This document shows positions 17,101 through 25,872 of a DNA stretch of 32,622 nucleotides, piece after piece. The position numbers and the translations under genes were made by a program. The DNA is from an uncultured Clostridia bacterium (GTDB lineage: Bacteria; Bacillota; Clostridia; Lachnospirales; CAG-274): contig CALWLD010000027.1 of NCBI GenBank assembly GCA_944381435.1, positions 1 through 32,622 of the forward strand, given 5' to 3'. The stretch's first letter is position 1. The number at the start of each line of letters is the position of its first letter. Below the pieces are notes generated by a model. It saw nothing but the letters and a program-made list of their open reading frames with translations, made no database searches and was not told the origin of the DNA.

Positions 17101-18471
17101 TCTGTCTATTATTTCTCCATTTTTAACCTTAACTGCACCTATTTCTATTATTTTGTTATATTCTCTGTTAAGCCCTGTTGTTTCTAAGTCAAATATTACA
17201 TATTCATCTAACAAATTTTGATTTTTGCTATGCTCTACAACACTAGATAAATCATCTACAAGATAAGCCTCAACACCATATAAAACTTTTATACCAAGCT
17301 TTCTTGCCATATCCATAGCATCAGGGAAAGCCTGCACTACCCCGTGGTCTGTTATAGCTATAGCCTTATGCCCCCAATCGCTTGCTCTTTTTATCATATC
17401 TTTAACAGGTGTTACCGCGTCCATTTTGCTCATTTGTGTATGTAAATGTAGCTCCACCCTTTTTTCTTGGCTATTATCCATTTTAGGCTCAGGTGGGTTT
17501 GTAAGGCAAATTTCAATAGGGGCTAATATAAGCTCTTTCATATATTCATCATATCTTATTTCACCTTTTACTATAACAAAATTACCCTTTTTTATAATGC
17601 TTTCATAATCTTCTTTAAAATCTTCAGGCTCTGTGAAAAATTTAAAGCTAACAGAGTCTGTCATATCTGTTATATCAACTTTTACAATATATTTACCCTT
17701 TTTAGTTTCTGTTATATCTATGCCAAATATTTTCCCTTTTATAGTTATTAGCTCACCATCATTTACAGAGTCTTTTATTACGCTTATATCATCTTCTATG
17801 TTTTCTTTTATTTTTAAGGATAACCTTTTTACCCTTCTAAATTTATTTATTTCTTGATTATTACTTTGGGTTTCTTGTTCATAAGTTTTTACAGGCTCTG
17901 TATTTTCTAAAGCTTTAGCTATAAGCTTGTTAAGTTCGTCTTGCTTTTCTTCTTTATCTTGGCTTATAGCATTTTTATCGTTAAATTTTACAAACATATT
18001 AATGTTAAATCTATCTTTTATAACATTTTGTATAATGTCATCTATCTTTTTAGCCTTAAATATAAAAGCACCTTTTTTGTTTAAATCTATGTTTAATATG
18101 TTATCTTGTATATTAAATATCGCCTCTTTAAAAATAGGAAAGCATATAGGGCTTTTTTCTTTTATAGTTAATATTATATTACACCATATTTTTTCAATCT
18201 TTTCTTCTAGGCTTAAATCTTCTAGGTTGTAATATAAATTTATTTTTACATCTTTTAAAAAGTTAAAGTTGTCAAATATATCTTGTTTAAAATCTGTTAA
18301 ACAGCTTTCATTTAATATTTTATCGCTTTGCAAAGATATTTCTGCAAATTTTGTACTTTGATTTATTTTTATACCTAAAACTGTTGTGTTACGAAGAACA
18401 GTTTTTACATTAGCCGATAATTTTATTTTAGAAAAAACATTAGAAAACTTTTTATCTTCCAAAAAAATCAC
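14137..18471 (-). CDS. polC: DNA polymerase III alpha subunit, PolC type
   Basis: PolC is the replicative polymerase of low-GC Gram-positive bacteria, with built-in proofreading. Of 1444 residues, about 1-230 are N-terminal domains, an OB fold lies at about 240-325, and the PHP domain starts at LHLHT (341-345). It is interrupted by the DEDDh exonuclease: FDLETTG (D428, E430), HNAKFD, and HHRAVDDAEA. Polymerase parts include a Zn-binding CKNC...CPVCG, the palm acidic motif PDIDLNFSGE and a C-terminal helix-hairpin-helix region. The GTG at 18471 gives the longest frame, but GGAG lies 8 bases before an in-frame TTG three codons later (18462), which may be the true start. It follows ispG by 6 bases. 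Confidence 0.97.
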   Translation of the reverse strand: MIFLEDKKFSNVFSKIKLSANVKTVLRNTTVLGIKINQSTKFAEISLQSDKILNESCLTDFKQDIFDNFNFLKDVKINLYYNLEDLSLEEKIEKIWCNIILTIKEKSPICFPIFKEAIFNIQDNILNIDLNKKGAFIFKAKKIDDIIQNVIKDRFNINMFVKFNDKNAISQDKEEKQDELNKLIAKALENTEPVKTYEQETQSNNQEINKFRRVKRLSLKIKENIEDDISVIKDSVNDGELITIKGKIFGIDITETKKGKYIVKVDITDMTDSVSFKFFTEPEDFKEDYESIIKKGNFVIVKGEIRYDEYMKELILAPIEICLTNPPEPKMDNSQEKRVELHLHTQMSKMDAVTPVKDMIKRASDWGHKAIAITDHGVVQAFPDAMDMARKLGIKVLYGVEAYLVDDLSSVVEHSKNQNLLDEYVIFDLETTGLNREYNKIIEIGAVKVKNGEIIDRFSTFVNPNEKLNNDIIELTKITDDMLTDAPHENEILPKFFEFFGDSVLVAHNAKFDMGFIKKWAERNNRVVENTVLDTVGLSRTIFPDMAKHTLNVIAKKLDISLENHHRAVDDAEATAHIFIKFCEILQNEYNVNNLDGVNELARTNIDVKKLRPNHAIIFVKNQKGLRNLYELISKSNLEYFFRDPRIPKSEFLKLKEGLIIGTACEAGEFYQAVLNNADEDEIEKLANFYDYFEIQPIANNKFLIENEKVSNINNEEDLQNINKKIIAYGKKYNKPVVATCDVHFLDEQDSYFRKIIMASKGFKDADNQPPLYFRTTEEMLNEFAYLGEDLAYEVVVKNTNLIADMIEEVLPIPDGTFPPEIEGSDKELTEITMTKAKSIYGEELPKIVKDRLERELNSIIKNGFAVLYIIAQKIVWNSNDNGYIVGSRGSVGSSFAATMAGITEVNPLSPHYFCKNCKYSDFDSEDVLAYAGNSGWDLPDKQCPVCGTMLSKDGHDIPFETFLGFEGDKEPDIDLNFSGEFQAQAHQYTEELFGTGFVFKAGTIGTLADKTAYGYVKKYADERNMHIRGAEINRLVDGCVGIKRTTGQHPGGLMVVPNTKSIYDFCPVQHPADDPTSNVITTHFDYHSISGRILKLDLLGHDVPTILRMLKDFTGFDPLNTPMDDKATMSLFTSPNALGLSVEDIDCDTGSLGLPEFGTPFVIQMLMDTKPNSFSDLVKISGLSHGTDVWFNNAQELIKNNVATLKEVIPTRDDIMVYLILKGVENKLAFTIMESVRKGKGLTPEFEQAMIDKNVPDWYIESCKRIKYMFPKGHAVAYVTNAFRMGYFKINYPYAFYASLFSVKVEDFDYDLMCFGLDKVQEAIKEIQALGKGATTKEKTKLVVLELVREMYKRGLKFTKMDLYKSKGFKFDVTEEGLLPPLFCVQGLGEQATQNIIDARENGEFDTIENLVERTKISKTVVEILKQNGVLQGIPDTNQLTLF

Positions 18472-18477
18472 TCCAAG

Positions 18478-19548
18478 TTATAGCTCATTTATAAGTTTTA
18501 AAAGCTCTGGTATAAGCATATCTTCAGGTACTTTTTTAAGTATTTCACCTTTTTTAAATATAAGCCCATAACCTTTGCCCCCTGCTATACCTATGTCTGC
18601 TTCTTTAGCCTCTCCAGGTCCATTAACAGCACAGCCCATAACAGCAACTTTTAAATTTTTATTTATTTTTCTACATTCTTCTTCTACCTTATTAGCAATA
18701 GATATTAAATCTACCTCTGTTCTACCACAAGTAGGACAAGATATAAACTCTATACCAAATTTACGAAGATTTAAAGCTTTTAAAATTTCTTTGCAAACTT
18801 TTATTTCTTCTACAGGGTCTCCTGTTAAAGATACCCTTATAGTATCTCCTATGCCCATACTTAAAATAGCACCTATACCTACAGAAGATTTAATAGTCCC
18901 GCTTTTTACAGTGCCAGATTCTGTTATGCCTAAATGAAGAGGATAATCTATTTTTTGTGATAGCATAGAGTAAGTTTTAATGCTAAAAGGCACATTAGAT
19001 GCTTTTATAGAAACAACTATATTGTTATAGTCATATTTTTCTACTATTTCAACGTGTCTTAAGGCACTTTCAATAAGAGCCTCAGGTGTAACTTGTCCAT
19101 ATTTTGCAAGTATATCTTTTTCTAAAGAGCCAGAGTTTACCCCTATCCTTATAGGTATGTTTCTTTCTTTAGCACTTGTTATAACTGCTTTTATTCTATC
19201 TTCATTTCCTATATTACCTGGATTTATCCTTATTTTATCAATACCATTTTCCATAGCTTTTAAAGCTAGCCTGTAGTCAAAATGTATATCTGCAACAAGA
19301 GGTATGTTTATCCCTTTTTTTATTTCTTTTATAGCATCACAAGCTACCATATCAGGTACAGCAATTCTTACTATTTCGCAACCTTCATCTTCTAACCTTT
19401 TTATTTGCTCAATTGTAGCTTTTGCATTTCTTGTATCTGTATTACACATAGATTGTATAGCAATAGGGTTATTTCCTCCTATTTTTACATTACCAATAGA
19501 TATTTCTCTTGTCTTTTTTCTATCTATAAAATTTTCCAAAAAAATCAC
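18478..19548 (-). CDS. ispG: 4-hydroxy-3-methylbut-2-enyl diphosphate synthase (IspG/GcpE)
   Basis: IspG is the penultimate enzyme of the MEP isoprenoid pathway: an iron-sulfur enzyme that reduces methylerythritol cyclodiphosphate to HMBPP. The 356 residues cover the TIM barrel ([44 protein letters not shown]) and the Fe-S domain, with cysteines in [11 protein letters not shown] and [11 protein letters not shown]. The annotated GTG start at 19548 is preceded closely by AAGG; a TTG three codons in is also possible. It lies downstream of rseP across a strong hairpin (19564-19602) and upstream of polC. The neighbour Dxr catalyses an early step of the same pathway. Confidence 0.97.
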   Translation of the reverse strand: MIFLENFIDRKKTREISIGNVKIGGNNPIAIQSMCNTDTRNAKATIEQIKRLEDEGCEIVRIAVPDMVACDAIKEIKKGINIPLVADIHFDYRLALKAMENGIDKIRINPGNIGNEDRIKAVITSAKERNIPIRIGVNSGSLEKDILAKYGQVTPEALIESALRHVEIVEKYDYNNIVVSIKASNVPFSIKTYSMLSQKIDYPLHLGITESGTVKSGTIKSSVGIGAILSMGIGDTIRVSLTGDPVEEIKVCKEILKALNLRKFGIEFISCPTCGRTEVDLISIANKVEEECRKINKNLKVAVMGCAVNGPGEAKEADIGIAGGKGYGLIFKKGEILKKVPEDMLIPELLKLINEL

Positions 19549-19563
19549 TTACCTTTCTATTTA

Positions 19564-19602
19564 TTTTATAAAAGGTAGGTTAAAAACCTACCTTTTATAA
19601 AA
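19564..19602 (-). terminator. 18-bp perfect hairpin between rseP and ispG
   Basis: TTTTATAAAAGGTAGGTT (19564-19581) pairs perfectly with its complement at 19585-19602 around an AAA loop. It sits 4 bases past the rseP stop and only about 16 bases before the ispG start. The T-rich run on the minus strand is inside the second arm and followed by TAAAT. It may be a partial terminator or processing/stability element in the operon. Confidence 0.65.
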
Positions 19603-19606
19603 CCAA

Positions 19607-20677
19607 TTAAAATAAATTTATAACATCTTTAAAAGCTATAAATATACCAAAGCCCATTAAAAGAACAAACCCAACAAAATGAACCATACCTTCTTTTTCT
19701 GGAGGTATAGGTTTGCCCCTTATAGCCTCTATAGCTAAAAATACAATTCTACCACCATCAAGAGCAGGTATAGGTAAAAGGTTAAATACACCTATGTTAG
19801 CACTTAAAAGCGCCATTATGTTAAGCATTGTTAAAACAGTAGCACCTATGCTTATTTCCATAGCACTTTCATATTGGCTATCAATAACAGGTGTTATACC
19901 GATAGGGCCCATCATCTGGTCAATACCTATACCTCCTGTAATAAGCTCTATAACACCAACTATTGTAATTTTAATGGTAAATATCATATTAAAATAACCA
20001 TCTCTTATTGTGCCAAAGAAAGTATTTTTTTCTATGCCATCAACATCTTTTGCAAAAAGCCCATTTTTTAACACAGGTGATATACCTATTATACTACGTT
20101 TCATAGTTTCGTCATATTTTGGTGTCAAATCAAAAGTTAGTTTTTCATCATTTCTTTTAACAGTTATTTCTATAGGCTTAGCCTCGCTACCATTAATCCC
20201 TGATATTTTAAAGCTTAAATCTTCAAAGCTTCTTACCCTTTTACCATTTACTTTATATATTTCATCTCCTGGTTGTATGCCTGCCTCCATAGCAGGAGAA
20301 CCTTCAGATACACTATCAATAATTGTTGTGGCACTTCCGCTAAAAAATGCAATACCAATAAATATAGCTAAAGCTAAAACAAAGTTCATAAAAGCCCCTG
20401 CAAATATAATTGCAAATTTTTTAGGCATTGTAGCGTTGGAAAAGCTATCTGGGTCGTTGCTTTGGCTATCTTCATCTTTCATTTTACAGTATCCCCCAAG
20501 AGGAAAAAGCCTTATTGAATATAAAGTTCCATTTTTTTCTTTGCTCCATAGCTTTGTACCCATACCAATGGCAAATTCTTCTACAAATACACCGCTTTTT
20601 CTAGCAACTATATAATGCCCCCATTCGTGTATAAGTATAATAAATCCAAATATTAAAATTGTTATTATTAAACCCAA
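19607..20677 (-). CDS. rseP: RIP metalloprotease RseP (site-2 protease)
   Basis: RseP is an intramembrane zinc protease that cleaves anti-sigma factors or leftover signal peptides within the membrane. The 356 residues start with a membrane helix containing H17-E-W-G-H21, and the third zinc ligand is in LPIPALDGGR near 310. A PDZ domain lies between, about 110-190 (EGSPAMEAGIQPGDEIYKVNG). There are four predicted membrane segments. The first codon is TTG, supported by AAGGAAGTG at the right distance. It follows dxr by 20 bases, in the standard order cdsA-dxr-rseP-ispG. Confidence 0.95.
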   Translation of the reverse strand: MGLIITILIFGFIILIHEWGHYIVARKSGVFVEEFAIGMGTKLWSKEKNGTLYSIRLFPLGGYCKMKDEDSQSNDPDSFSNATMPKKFAIIFAGAFMNFVLALAIFIGIAFFSGSATTIIDSVSEGSPAMEAGIQPGDEIYKVNGKRVRSFEDLSFKISGINGSEAKPIEITVKRNDEKLTFDLTPKYDETMKRSIIGISPVLKNGLFAKDVDGIEKNTFFGTIRDGYFNMIFTIKITIVGVIELITGGIGIDQMMGPIGITPVIDSQYESAMEISIGATVLTMLNIMALLSANIGVFNLLPIPALDGGRIVFLAIEAIRGKPIPPEKEGMVHFVGFVLLMGFGIFIAFKDVINLF

Positions 20678-20697
20678 AATTTCACTTCCTTATATGT

Positions 20698-21858
20698 TTA
20701 AAAATTATTGTTTATAATCAAATCTTTTGCAAAAGCTCTTGCAAATTTATCTGCTTGTAAAACATCATCTAAGTTGTAATTTTTTACATTTTTATCTTTA
20801 TAGCTATCCATTGTTTTATAAACAATTTTAGGTATGTCAATAAACTTTATTTTGTTATTTAAAAAATATTCAACTGCAATTTCATTGCTAGCATTTAAAA
20901 CACAAGGCATTAATCCACCTATTTTTATTGAATCAAAAGCATATTTTAAGCAAGGGAAAAGCTCATAATTAGGCTTTTTAAATGTCAAGTTATTATGCTT
21001 TATTAAATCTAGCTTTTCAAAATCATTTTTTATCCTGTTAGGATAAGCTAATGCATATTGTATAGGCACTTTCATATCTGGGGTGCCAAGCTGTGCCATT
21101 ATGGCACTATCTTTATATTCTACCATAGAATGTATTATGCTTTGAGGGTGTATAACAACATCTATTTTATCAATATCTACGTTAAAAAGCCATTTAGCCT
21201 CTATAACCTCAAGCCCTTTGTTCATAAGGGTTGCCGAATCTATAGTTATTTTTTTACCCATAGACCAGTTAGGGTGATTTAATGCTTCATCTAATGTAAC
21301 ATTATCAAGGCTTGTATGCTCTCTAAAAGGTCCACCAGATGCCGTTAATATAATTTTCTCTATCTCTTCATATTTATTTCCTTGTAAGCATTGAAAAATA
21401 GCCGAATGTTCACTATCTATAGGATATATATTAACCTTATTTTCTAAAGCCTCTTTCATAACAAGCTCACCTGCCGAAACTAAGGTTTCTTTGTTGGCAA
21501 GTGCTATATGTTTTTTTGCCCTTATAGCGTGTATTGTAGGTAAAAGCCCAATGTTTCCTACTAAAGAGTTTAAAACTGTGTCTATATTATCAAGTGTTGC
21601 AAGGTTTATAAGCCCATCTTCGCCTGTTAAAACTTGTGTGTTTGTATCTTTAATATTTTCTTTTAAAACATTAGCTTTTTCAATATCCATAACACAAACA
21701 TATAAAGGCTTAAATTTTCTTATTTGATTTTCTAAAATATCTATATTAGTGTTTGTAGATAAACCGATAATATTTATATTTTTTAAATTTTCTACAACCT
21801 CTAAAGCTTGTGTGCCTATAGAACCTGTAGAACCTAATATAACTATGTTTTTATCCAT
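20698..21858 (-). CDS. dxr: 1-deoxy-D-xylulose 5-phosphate reductoisomerase
   Basis: Dxr is the first committed enzyme of the MEP pathway, using NADPH and a divalent metal to make methylerythritol 4-phosphate. The NADPH loop is GSTGSIGTQAL near residue 8. Metal and substrate residues are in PIDSEHSAIFQ, SGGPFREH, HPNWSMGKKITIDSATLMNKGLE (read with its interior gap) and ASNEIAVEYFL. The 386-residue length is typical. GGAGG precedes the ATG. It lies 12 bases after cdsA. Confidence 0.97.
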   Translation of the reverse strand: MDKNIVILGSTGSIGTQALEVVENLKNINIIGLSTNTNIDILENQIRKFKPLYVCVMDIEKANVLKENIKDTNTQVLTGEDGLINLATLDNIDTVLNSLVGNIGLLPTIHAIRAKKHIALANKETLVSAGELVMKEALENKVNIYPIDSEHSAIFQCLQGNKYEEIEKIILTASGGPFREHTSLDNVTLDEALNHPNWSMGKKITIDSATLMNKGLEVIEAKWLFNVDIDKIDVVIHPQSIIHSMVEYKDSAIMAQLGTPDMKVPIQYALAYPNRIKNDFEKLDLIKHNNLTFKKPNYELFPCLKYAFDSIKIGGLMPCVLNASNEIAVEYFLNNKIKFIDIPKIVYKTMDSYKDKNVKNYNLDDVLQADKFARAFAKDLIINNNF

Positions 21859-21870
21859 ATTTCCTCCATA

Positions 21871-22707
21871 TTAAAGGGTAATATTGTAAATTTCTATAAC
21901 TTTAAGAAGAACATAACAAATACCAGCTGTAAATATAACGCTATCAAACCTATCTAATATACCTCCGTGGCCTGGTATAAGGTTTCCATAGTCTTTTATG
22001 TTAAATCTTCTCTTTGTAGCAGATGCAGTTAAATCTCCAAACTGGGCAAATATAGCACCTATTATTCCAAGGAAAACAAAGCTAATGATAGCTATTGTTC
22101 CATTGTTAAAAATATGCTCTATATTGGTTTGCCTGTTAGCCATAAAAACGCCATATAAACCACAAAATACTGCAGAGAATAAAATTCCACCTATAGCGCC
22201 TTCAATAGTTTTTTTAGGGCTAAGCTGTGGAGTTAGCTTATGCTTACCAAATGTTATTCCTGTAAAATAAGCACCTGTATCACAAGCCCAAGCACATATA
22301 AAAGGTAGCCAAACAGTATATTGTCCATAATTAAGCTCTCTTGTTAAATAAACTGTAGAAAACATAAGTGGGATATAACAAACTCCAAAAAATGTTAGTG
22401 CTACATCAAATATATTTATCTTTTTATAATTAAATACCATAAATATTAAACTTGCTAACAAAAATATGCACAGTATCAAATCTGATATTTTAAAATAAGG
22501 CGTATCTAAAACTAATAAATAAATTATTGTAAAAACAAACCCTAAATAATGTATAGGCATTATTTTTTTACATATAGCTTTATAAAATTCATACATACCT
22601 ATAATAGATACAAAGATAGTCCCTATTTTTAAAGGCAAACCACCGTAATATACTAAAGCAAACAATATAGGAAATAAAACTAAACTAGATATTATTCTAA
22701 CTAACAT
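21871..22707 (-). CDS. cdsA: Phosphatidate cytidylyltransferase
   Basis: CdsA makes CDP-diacylglycerol from phosphatidate and CTP, the branch point of phospholipid synthesis. The 278 residues hold about seven to eight membrane helices. Signature regions are CDTGAYFTGITFGKHKL, the PKKTIEGAIGG segment, and the C-terminal GNLIPGHGGILDRFDS. The start codon overlaps the uppS stop by one base (TAATG), so translation is coupled. Confidence 0.96.
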   Translation of the reverse strand: MLVRIISSLVLFPILFALVYYGGLPLKIGTIFVSIIGMYEFYKAICKKIMPIHYLGFVFTIIYLLVLDTPYFKISDLILCIFLLASLIFMVFNYKKINIFDVALTFFGVCYIPLMFSTVYLTRELNYGQYTVWLPFICAWACDTGAYFTGITFGKHKLTPQLSPKKTIEGAIGGILFSAVFCGLYGVFMANRQTNIEHIFNNGTIAIISFVFLGIIGAIFAQFGDLTASATKRRFNIKDYGNLIPGHGGILDRFDSVIFTAGICYVLLKVIEIYNITL

Positions 22708-23420
22708 TAACCATCTAACCTACCGCCAAAGCGCCTTTCTCTTTTTTGATAAGCATTTATTGCTTTTTCTAAATCTTCAAATGTAAAATCTGGCCAAAGC
22801 TTATCGCTGAAATAAAACTCACTATAAGCCGATTGCCAAACTAAAAAATTACTTGTTCTAAGTTCACCGCTTGTTCTAACTATAAGCTCAGGGTCTTGAT
22901 ACTCTTTAGTATCTAAATAAGAAGAAAATAAATCCTCTGTTATGTTATCAATTTCTATGTTATTTTCTTTAACATCTATAGCCACCTTTTTTATAGCTCT
23001 AATTATTTCATCTCTTCCGCCATAATTTAATGCAATATGAAGCTTAAGCCCTGTATTTTTGCTAGAAAGTTCTTTTAAATGAGCTAAATCTTCTTGTAAG
23101 TCCTTGCTTAAAACGCTAATATCCCCTATTGTATCTATTATTAAATTGTTTTCTTCGCTTTCTTTTATATATTGCCCTATATAATCTTTTAAAAGCTTCA
23201 TTAAATCATCTACTTCTTGTTTATCTCTTTTCCAGTTTTCTGTAGAAAAAGCATAAACTGTTATATGTTCTATATCTGTTTTTTCAACCTTTTTTAAAAG
23301 CTTTTTTAAAGCATCTGCTCCCGCCTTATGCCCCATTTTTTTAGGCAAAAGCCTTTTTTTAGCCCATCTACCATTACCGTCCATAATAATAGCTATGTGC
23401 TTTGGTATGGCTCTATCCAT
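22707..23420 (-). CDS. uppS: Isoprenyl transferase (undecaprenyl diphosphate synthase)
   Basis: UppS condenses isopentenyl units onto farnesyl diphosphate to give the C55 carrier for peptidoglycan and teichoic acids. Motifs are HIAIIMDGNGRWAKK with the catalytic Asp14, GHKAGADALK, YAFSTENWKRD, ALNYGGRDEI, ELIVRTSGELRTSNF and the C-terminal FGGR. The frame has an ATG 4 codons earlier (23432), but GGAGG sits inside that extension 5 bases before the ATG at 23420, so 237 residues is the better reading. In the third-last motif SGELR replaces the common GGE/SGEQR-type sequence. Confidence 0.96.
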   Translation of the reverse strand: MDRAIPKHIAIIMDGNGRWAKKRLLPKKMGHKAGADALKKLLKKVEKTDIEHITVYAFSTENWKRDKQEVDDLMKLLKDYIGQYIKESEENNLIIDTIGDISVLSKDLQEDLAHLKELSSKNTGLKLHIALNYGGRDEIIRAIKKVAIDVKENNIEIDNITEDLFSSYLDTKEYQDPELIVRTSGELRTSNFLVWQSAYSEFYFSDKLWPDFTFEDLEKAINAYQKRERRFGGRLDG

Positions 23421-23510
23421 AACAACCTCCATATTTATTATGTATTATTAATTTTTAGTTTGTATTTTAATATTTTACCATATTTTTGTATCATAATCTA
23501 TATTTTTTTT

Positions 23511-23541
23511 AAAAAAGTAGTAGATAATCTACTACTTTTTT
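23511..23541 (-). terminator. Terminator of rnr
   Basis: AAAAAAGTAGTAGA (23511-23524), TAA loop, TCTACTACTTTTTT (23528-23541): 14 perfect pairs ending 3 bases past the rnr stop. The second arm ends in a T-tract on either strand. It separates rnr from the uppS operon. Confidence 0.8.
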
Positions 23542-23543
23542 AG

Positions 23544-25709
23544 TTACTCTTCGTCTAAATCTTCTTCTAAAACAAATTTAAAGTCTATAGTTCTTTCATA
23601 TAGGTTAGTATCTATAAGCTTAACTTTTACAATATCCCCTAAAGAATATCTTTTACCTGTTTTTTCGCCAAAATATTGCATATTTTTTTCATCATAATAA
23701 TAGTAGTCATCTTCAATGGTTTTAGGATTTACCATACCTTCAACAGTGTTAGGTAGTTCTACATATATGCCCCAGCTTGTAACGCTAGATATAACCCCTT
23801 CAAATATTTGACCAACTTTATCTTCCATATATTCAACCTTTTTAACAAGGTTAGTTTCTCTTTCTGCATCATCTGCAACACGTTCTCTGTTAGAGCATTT
23901 TAAGCAAATATCAGGTAACTTTTTATTTAAAGTGTTTATTCTTCTTTCATCTAACTTTCCGTTTATATTTTCTTTTATAATACGGTGTATTTGTAAATCA
24001 GGGTAACGTCTTATAGGTGATGTAAAATGGCAATAATAATTAGCAGCAAGCCCAAAATGCCCTTCGTTTCTAAAGGTGTATCTAGCTTGTTTAAAGCTTC
24101 TTAAAACAACTCTGCTTATTATCATCTCTTCTGGTGTATTTTTAGCTTTATCAAGTAGTTTTTGAAAAGTTTTAGAATGTATGTTACTACCTTTTAGTTT
24201 ATATCCAAATTTAGATATAAACTCTGCCATTTCTTCCACCTTTTCAATATCAGGTTCCTCGTGAGAACGGTATACAAAAGGTAGCTCTAACCAGTAATAA
24301 TGCTCTGCAACTGTTTCGTTTGCAATAAGCATAAATTCTTCTATTATGCTTGTTGCCACGTTTCTTTCGTATAGTTTTATATCTATAGGCCTTCTATTTT
24401 CATCTAAAATAATTTTAGCTTCTTCAAAGTCAAATTCTATAGCACCTCTTTTAATACGTTTTTTTAGAAGTATGTTTCTAAGCTCTTCCATTGTTTTAAA
24501 CATAGGTAAAAATTCTTTATTTTCTTCTAAATAAGGGCTATCTTCATTTGTTAAAACATCATTTACTATAGTATAGCTCATTCTTTTATTTACATTTATA
24601 ATAGTTTCTGTTATTTGATGGTTTACTACAGCACCGTTTTTATCTATCTCCATAATACAGCTTAAAGCTAACCTATCTTCTTTTTGGTTTAAAGAGCATA
24701 TGCCGTTAGATAGCTTATGAGGCAACATAGGTATAACTCTATCTACAAGATAAACGCTTGTTCCTCTTTTTATGGCCTCTCTATCAAGAGGTGTGCCTTC
24801 TTTTACATAGTGGGTAACATCAGCTATGTGTACACCTAGCTTATAATGTCCATTTTCTAGCTTTTCTATAGATATAGCATCATCTAAGTCTTTAGCGTCT
24901 TCTCCATCTATTGTTACAGTTTGCACATTTCTATAGTCTAGCCTATTTGTTTTTTCTTCTTCTAAAACTTCTAAAGGTATATCTTCTATTTGTTTGTAAA
25001 CTAAATCATCAAAATCTGTTGGTAAATCAAACTGTTTTATAATAGATAAAATATCAACCCCTGGGTCGTTTATATGTCCTATTATCTCTGTAACTCTACC
25101 TTCAGGTTTTTTCCCTTCTTCCGCCTGTTTTATAATTTCAACAACAACCTTATGCCCTGTAACTGCACCTAGCGTATATTTTTTAGGTATAAAAATATCT
25201 TTGTACATTCTTTTTTCATCTGGTATAACAAAGCCAAAACTTTGGCTCTCTTCAAATGTACCTACTATATGTTTGTATCCTTTTTCTAAAACTTTTATTA
25301 TAACACCTTCTGGTCTTTTCCCTGTATCATCTTCTATTATTTGGCATAAAACCTTGTCTTTATGCATAGCACCATTAGAGTTTTTTTCGTGGATAAATAT
25401 ATCTTTTTTGTTATATATATCATCATTTTCTACTATAACAAATCCAAAGCCTTTAGATGTGCTTGTATATGTCCCATATACCATATTTAAACTTTCAGGG
25501 GTCATAACTTTTCCTTTTTGTGTTAAAACAAGCTTACCATCTACCAATAATTCGTTTACTATTTGCTCAAATAAATCTCTATCTTTAGGTGGCACTTCCA
25601 TAAGCATCATTATATCATTTATTTTCATAGGTTTGTATTCTTTGCTTTTTACAAACCCTAGTATTTTTTCTTTCTTTTCTTCTAAAACATTGATGTCTAT
25701 ATCTATCAT
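23544..25709 (-). CDS. rnr: Ribonuclease R
   Basis: RNase R is a processive 3'-5' exoribonuclease that degrades structured RNA and helps quality control of mRNA and rRNA. Domains in order are an N-terminal helix-turn-helix, two cold-shock OB folds (VYGTYTSTSKGFGFV, HIVGTFEESQSFGFV), the RNB catalytic core with IDGEDAKDLDDAIS and the substrate-channel motif GVHIADVTHYV, and a C-terminal S1 domain (EGVISSVTSWGIYVELPN). The frame is open to 25808, but AGGAGGTG lies 7 bases before the ATG at 25709, so 721 residues is preferred. The upstream stretch lies between the promoter and this start. smpB and secG, common neighbours, are not here. Confidence 0.96.
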   Translation of the reverse strand: MIDIDINVLEEKKEKILGFVKSKEYKPMKINDIMMLMEVPPKDRDLFEQIVNELLVDGKLVLTQKGKVMTPESLNMVYGTYTSTSKGFGFVIVENDDIYNKKDIFIHEKNSNGAMHKDKVLCQIIEDDTGKRPEGVIIKVLEKGYKHIVGTFEESQSFGFVIPDEKRMYKDIFIPKKYTLGAVTGHKVVVEIIKQAEEGKKPEGRVTEIIGHINDPGVDILSIIKQFDLPTDFDDLVYKQIEDIPLEVLEEEKTNRLDYRNVQTVTIDGEDAKDLDDAISIEKLENGHYKLGVHIADVTHYVKEGTPLDREAIKRGTSVYLVDRVIPMLPHKLSNGICSLNQKEDRLALSCIMEIDKNGAVVNHQITETIINVNKRMSYTIVNDVLTNEDSPYLEENKEFLPMFKTMEELRNILLKKRIKRGAIEFDFEEAKIILDENRRPIDIKLYERNVATSIIEEFMLIANETVAEHYYWLELPFVYRSHEEPDIEKVEEMAEFISKFGYKLKGSNIHSKTFQKLLDKAKNTPEEMIISRVVLRSFKQARYTFRNEGHFGLAANYYCHFTSPIRRYPDLQIHRIIKENINGKLDERRINTLNKKLPDICLKCSNRERVADDAERETNLVKKVEYMEDKVGQIFEGVISSVTSWGIYVELPNTVEGMVNPKTIEDDYYYYDEKNMQYFGEKTGKRYSLGDIVKVKLIDTNLYERTIDFKFVLEEDLDEE

Positions 25710-25757
25710 CTTTAACACCTCCTGTGTTTTAATCTTACTTTTTACAATTTTATAATT

Positions 25758-25786
25758 ATTATACAACTTTTTTACAGTTTTTACAA
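25758..25786 (-). promoter_or_regulatory. Promoter of rnr
   Basis: Minus-strand TTGTAA (25781-25786), 17-base spacer, perfect TATAAT (25758-25763), about 42 bases before the AGGAGG site of rnr. Its position inside the longer open frame supports the shorter rnr start. Confidence 0.7.
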
Positions 25787-25872
25787 CATAATTAATTGTA
25801 GTAGACAAAAAATGAACCCTTTTACTATTTTAATAGCATATTGAGTTCATCTTTATAAGTATTTAAAAACTG

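Noticed and set aside
17927-18232. Plus-strand open frames across polC, dxr, rnr, rseP and sbcC
   Set aside because: They are mirror frames of strongly coding minus-strand genes, are hydrophobic or low-complexity, and lack ribosome sites.
25710-25808. Upstream extension of rnr
   Set aside because: It overlaps the TTGTAA-17-TATAAT promoter, and AGGAGGTG precedes the ATG at 25709.
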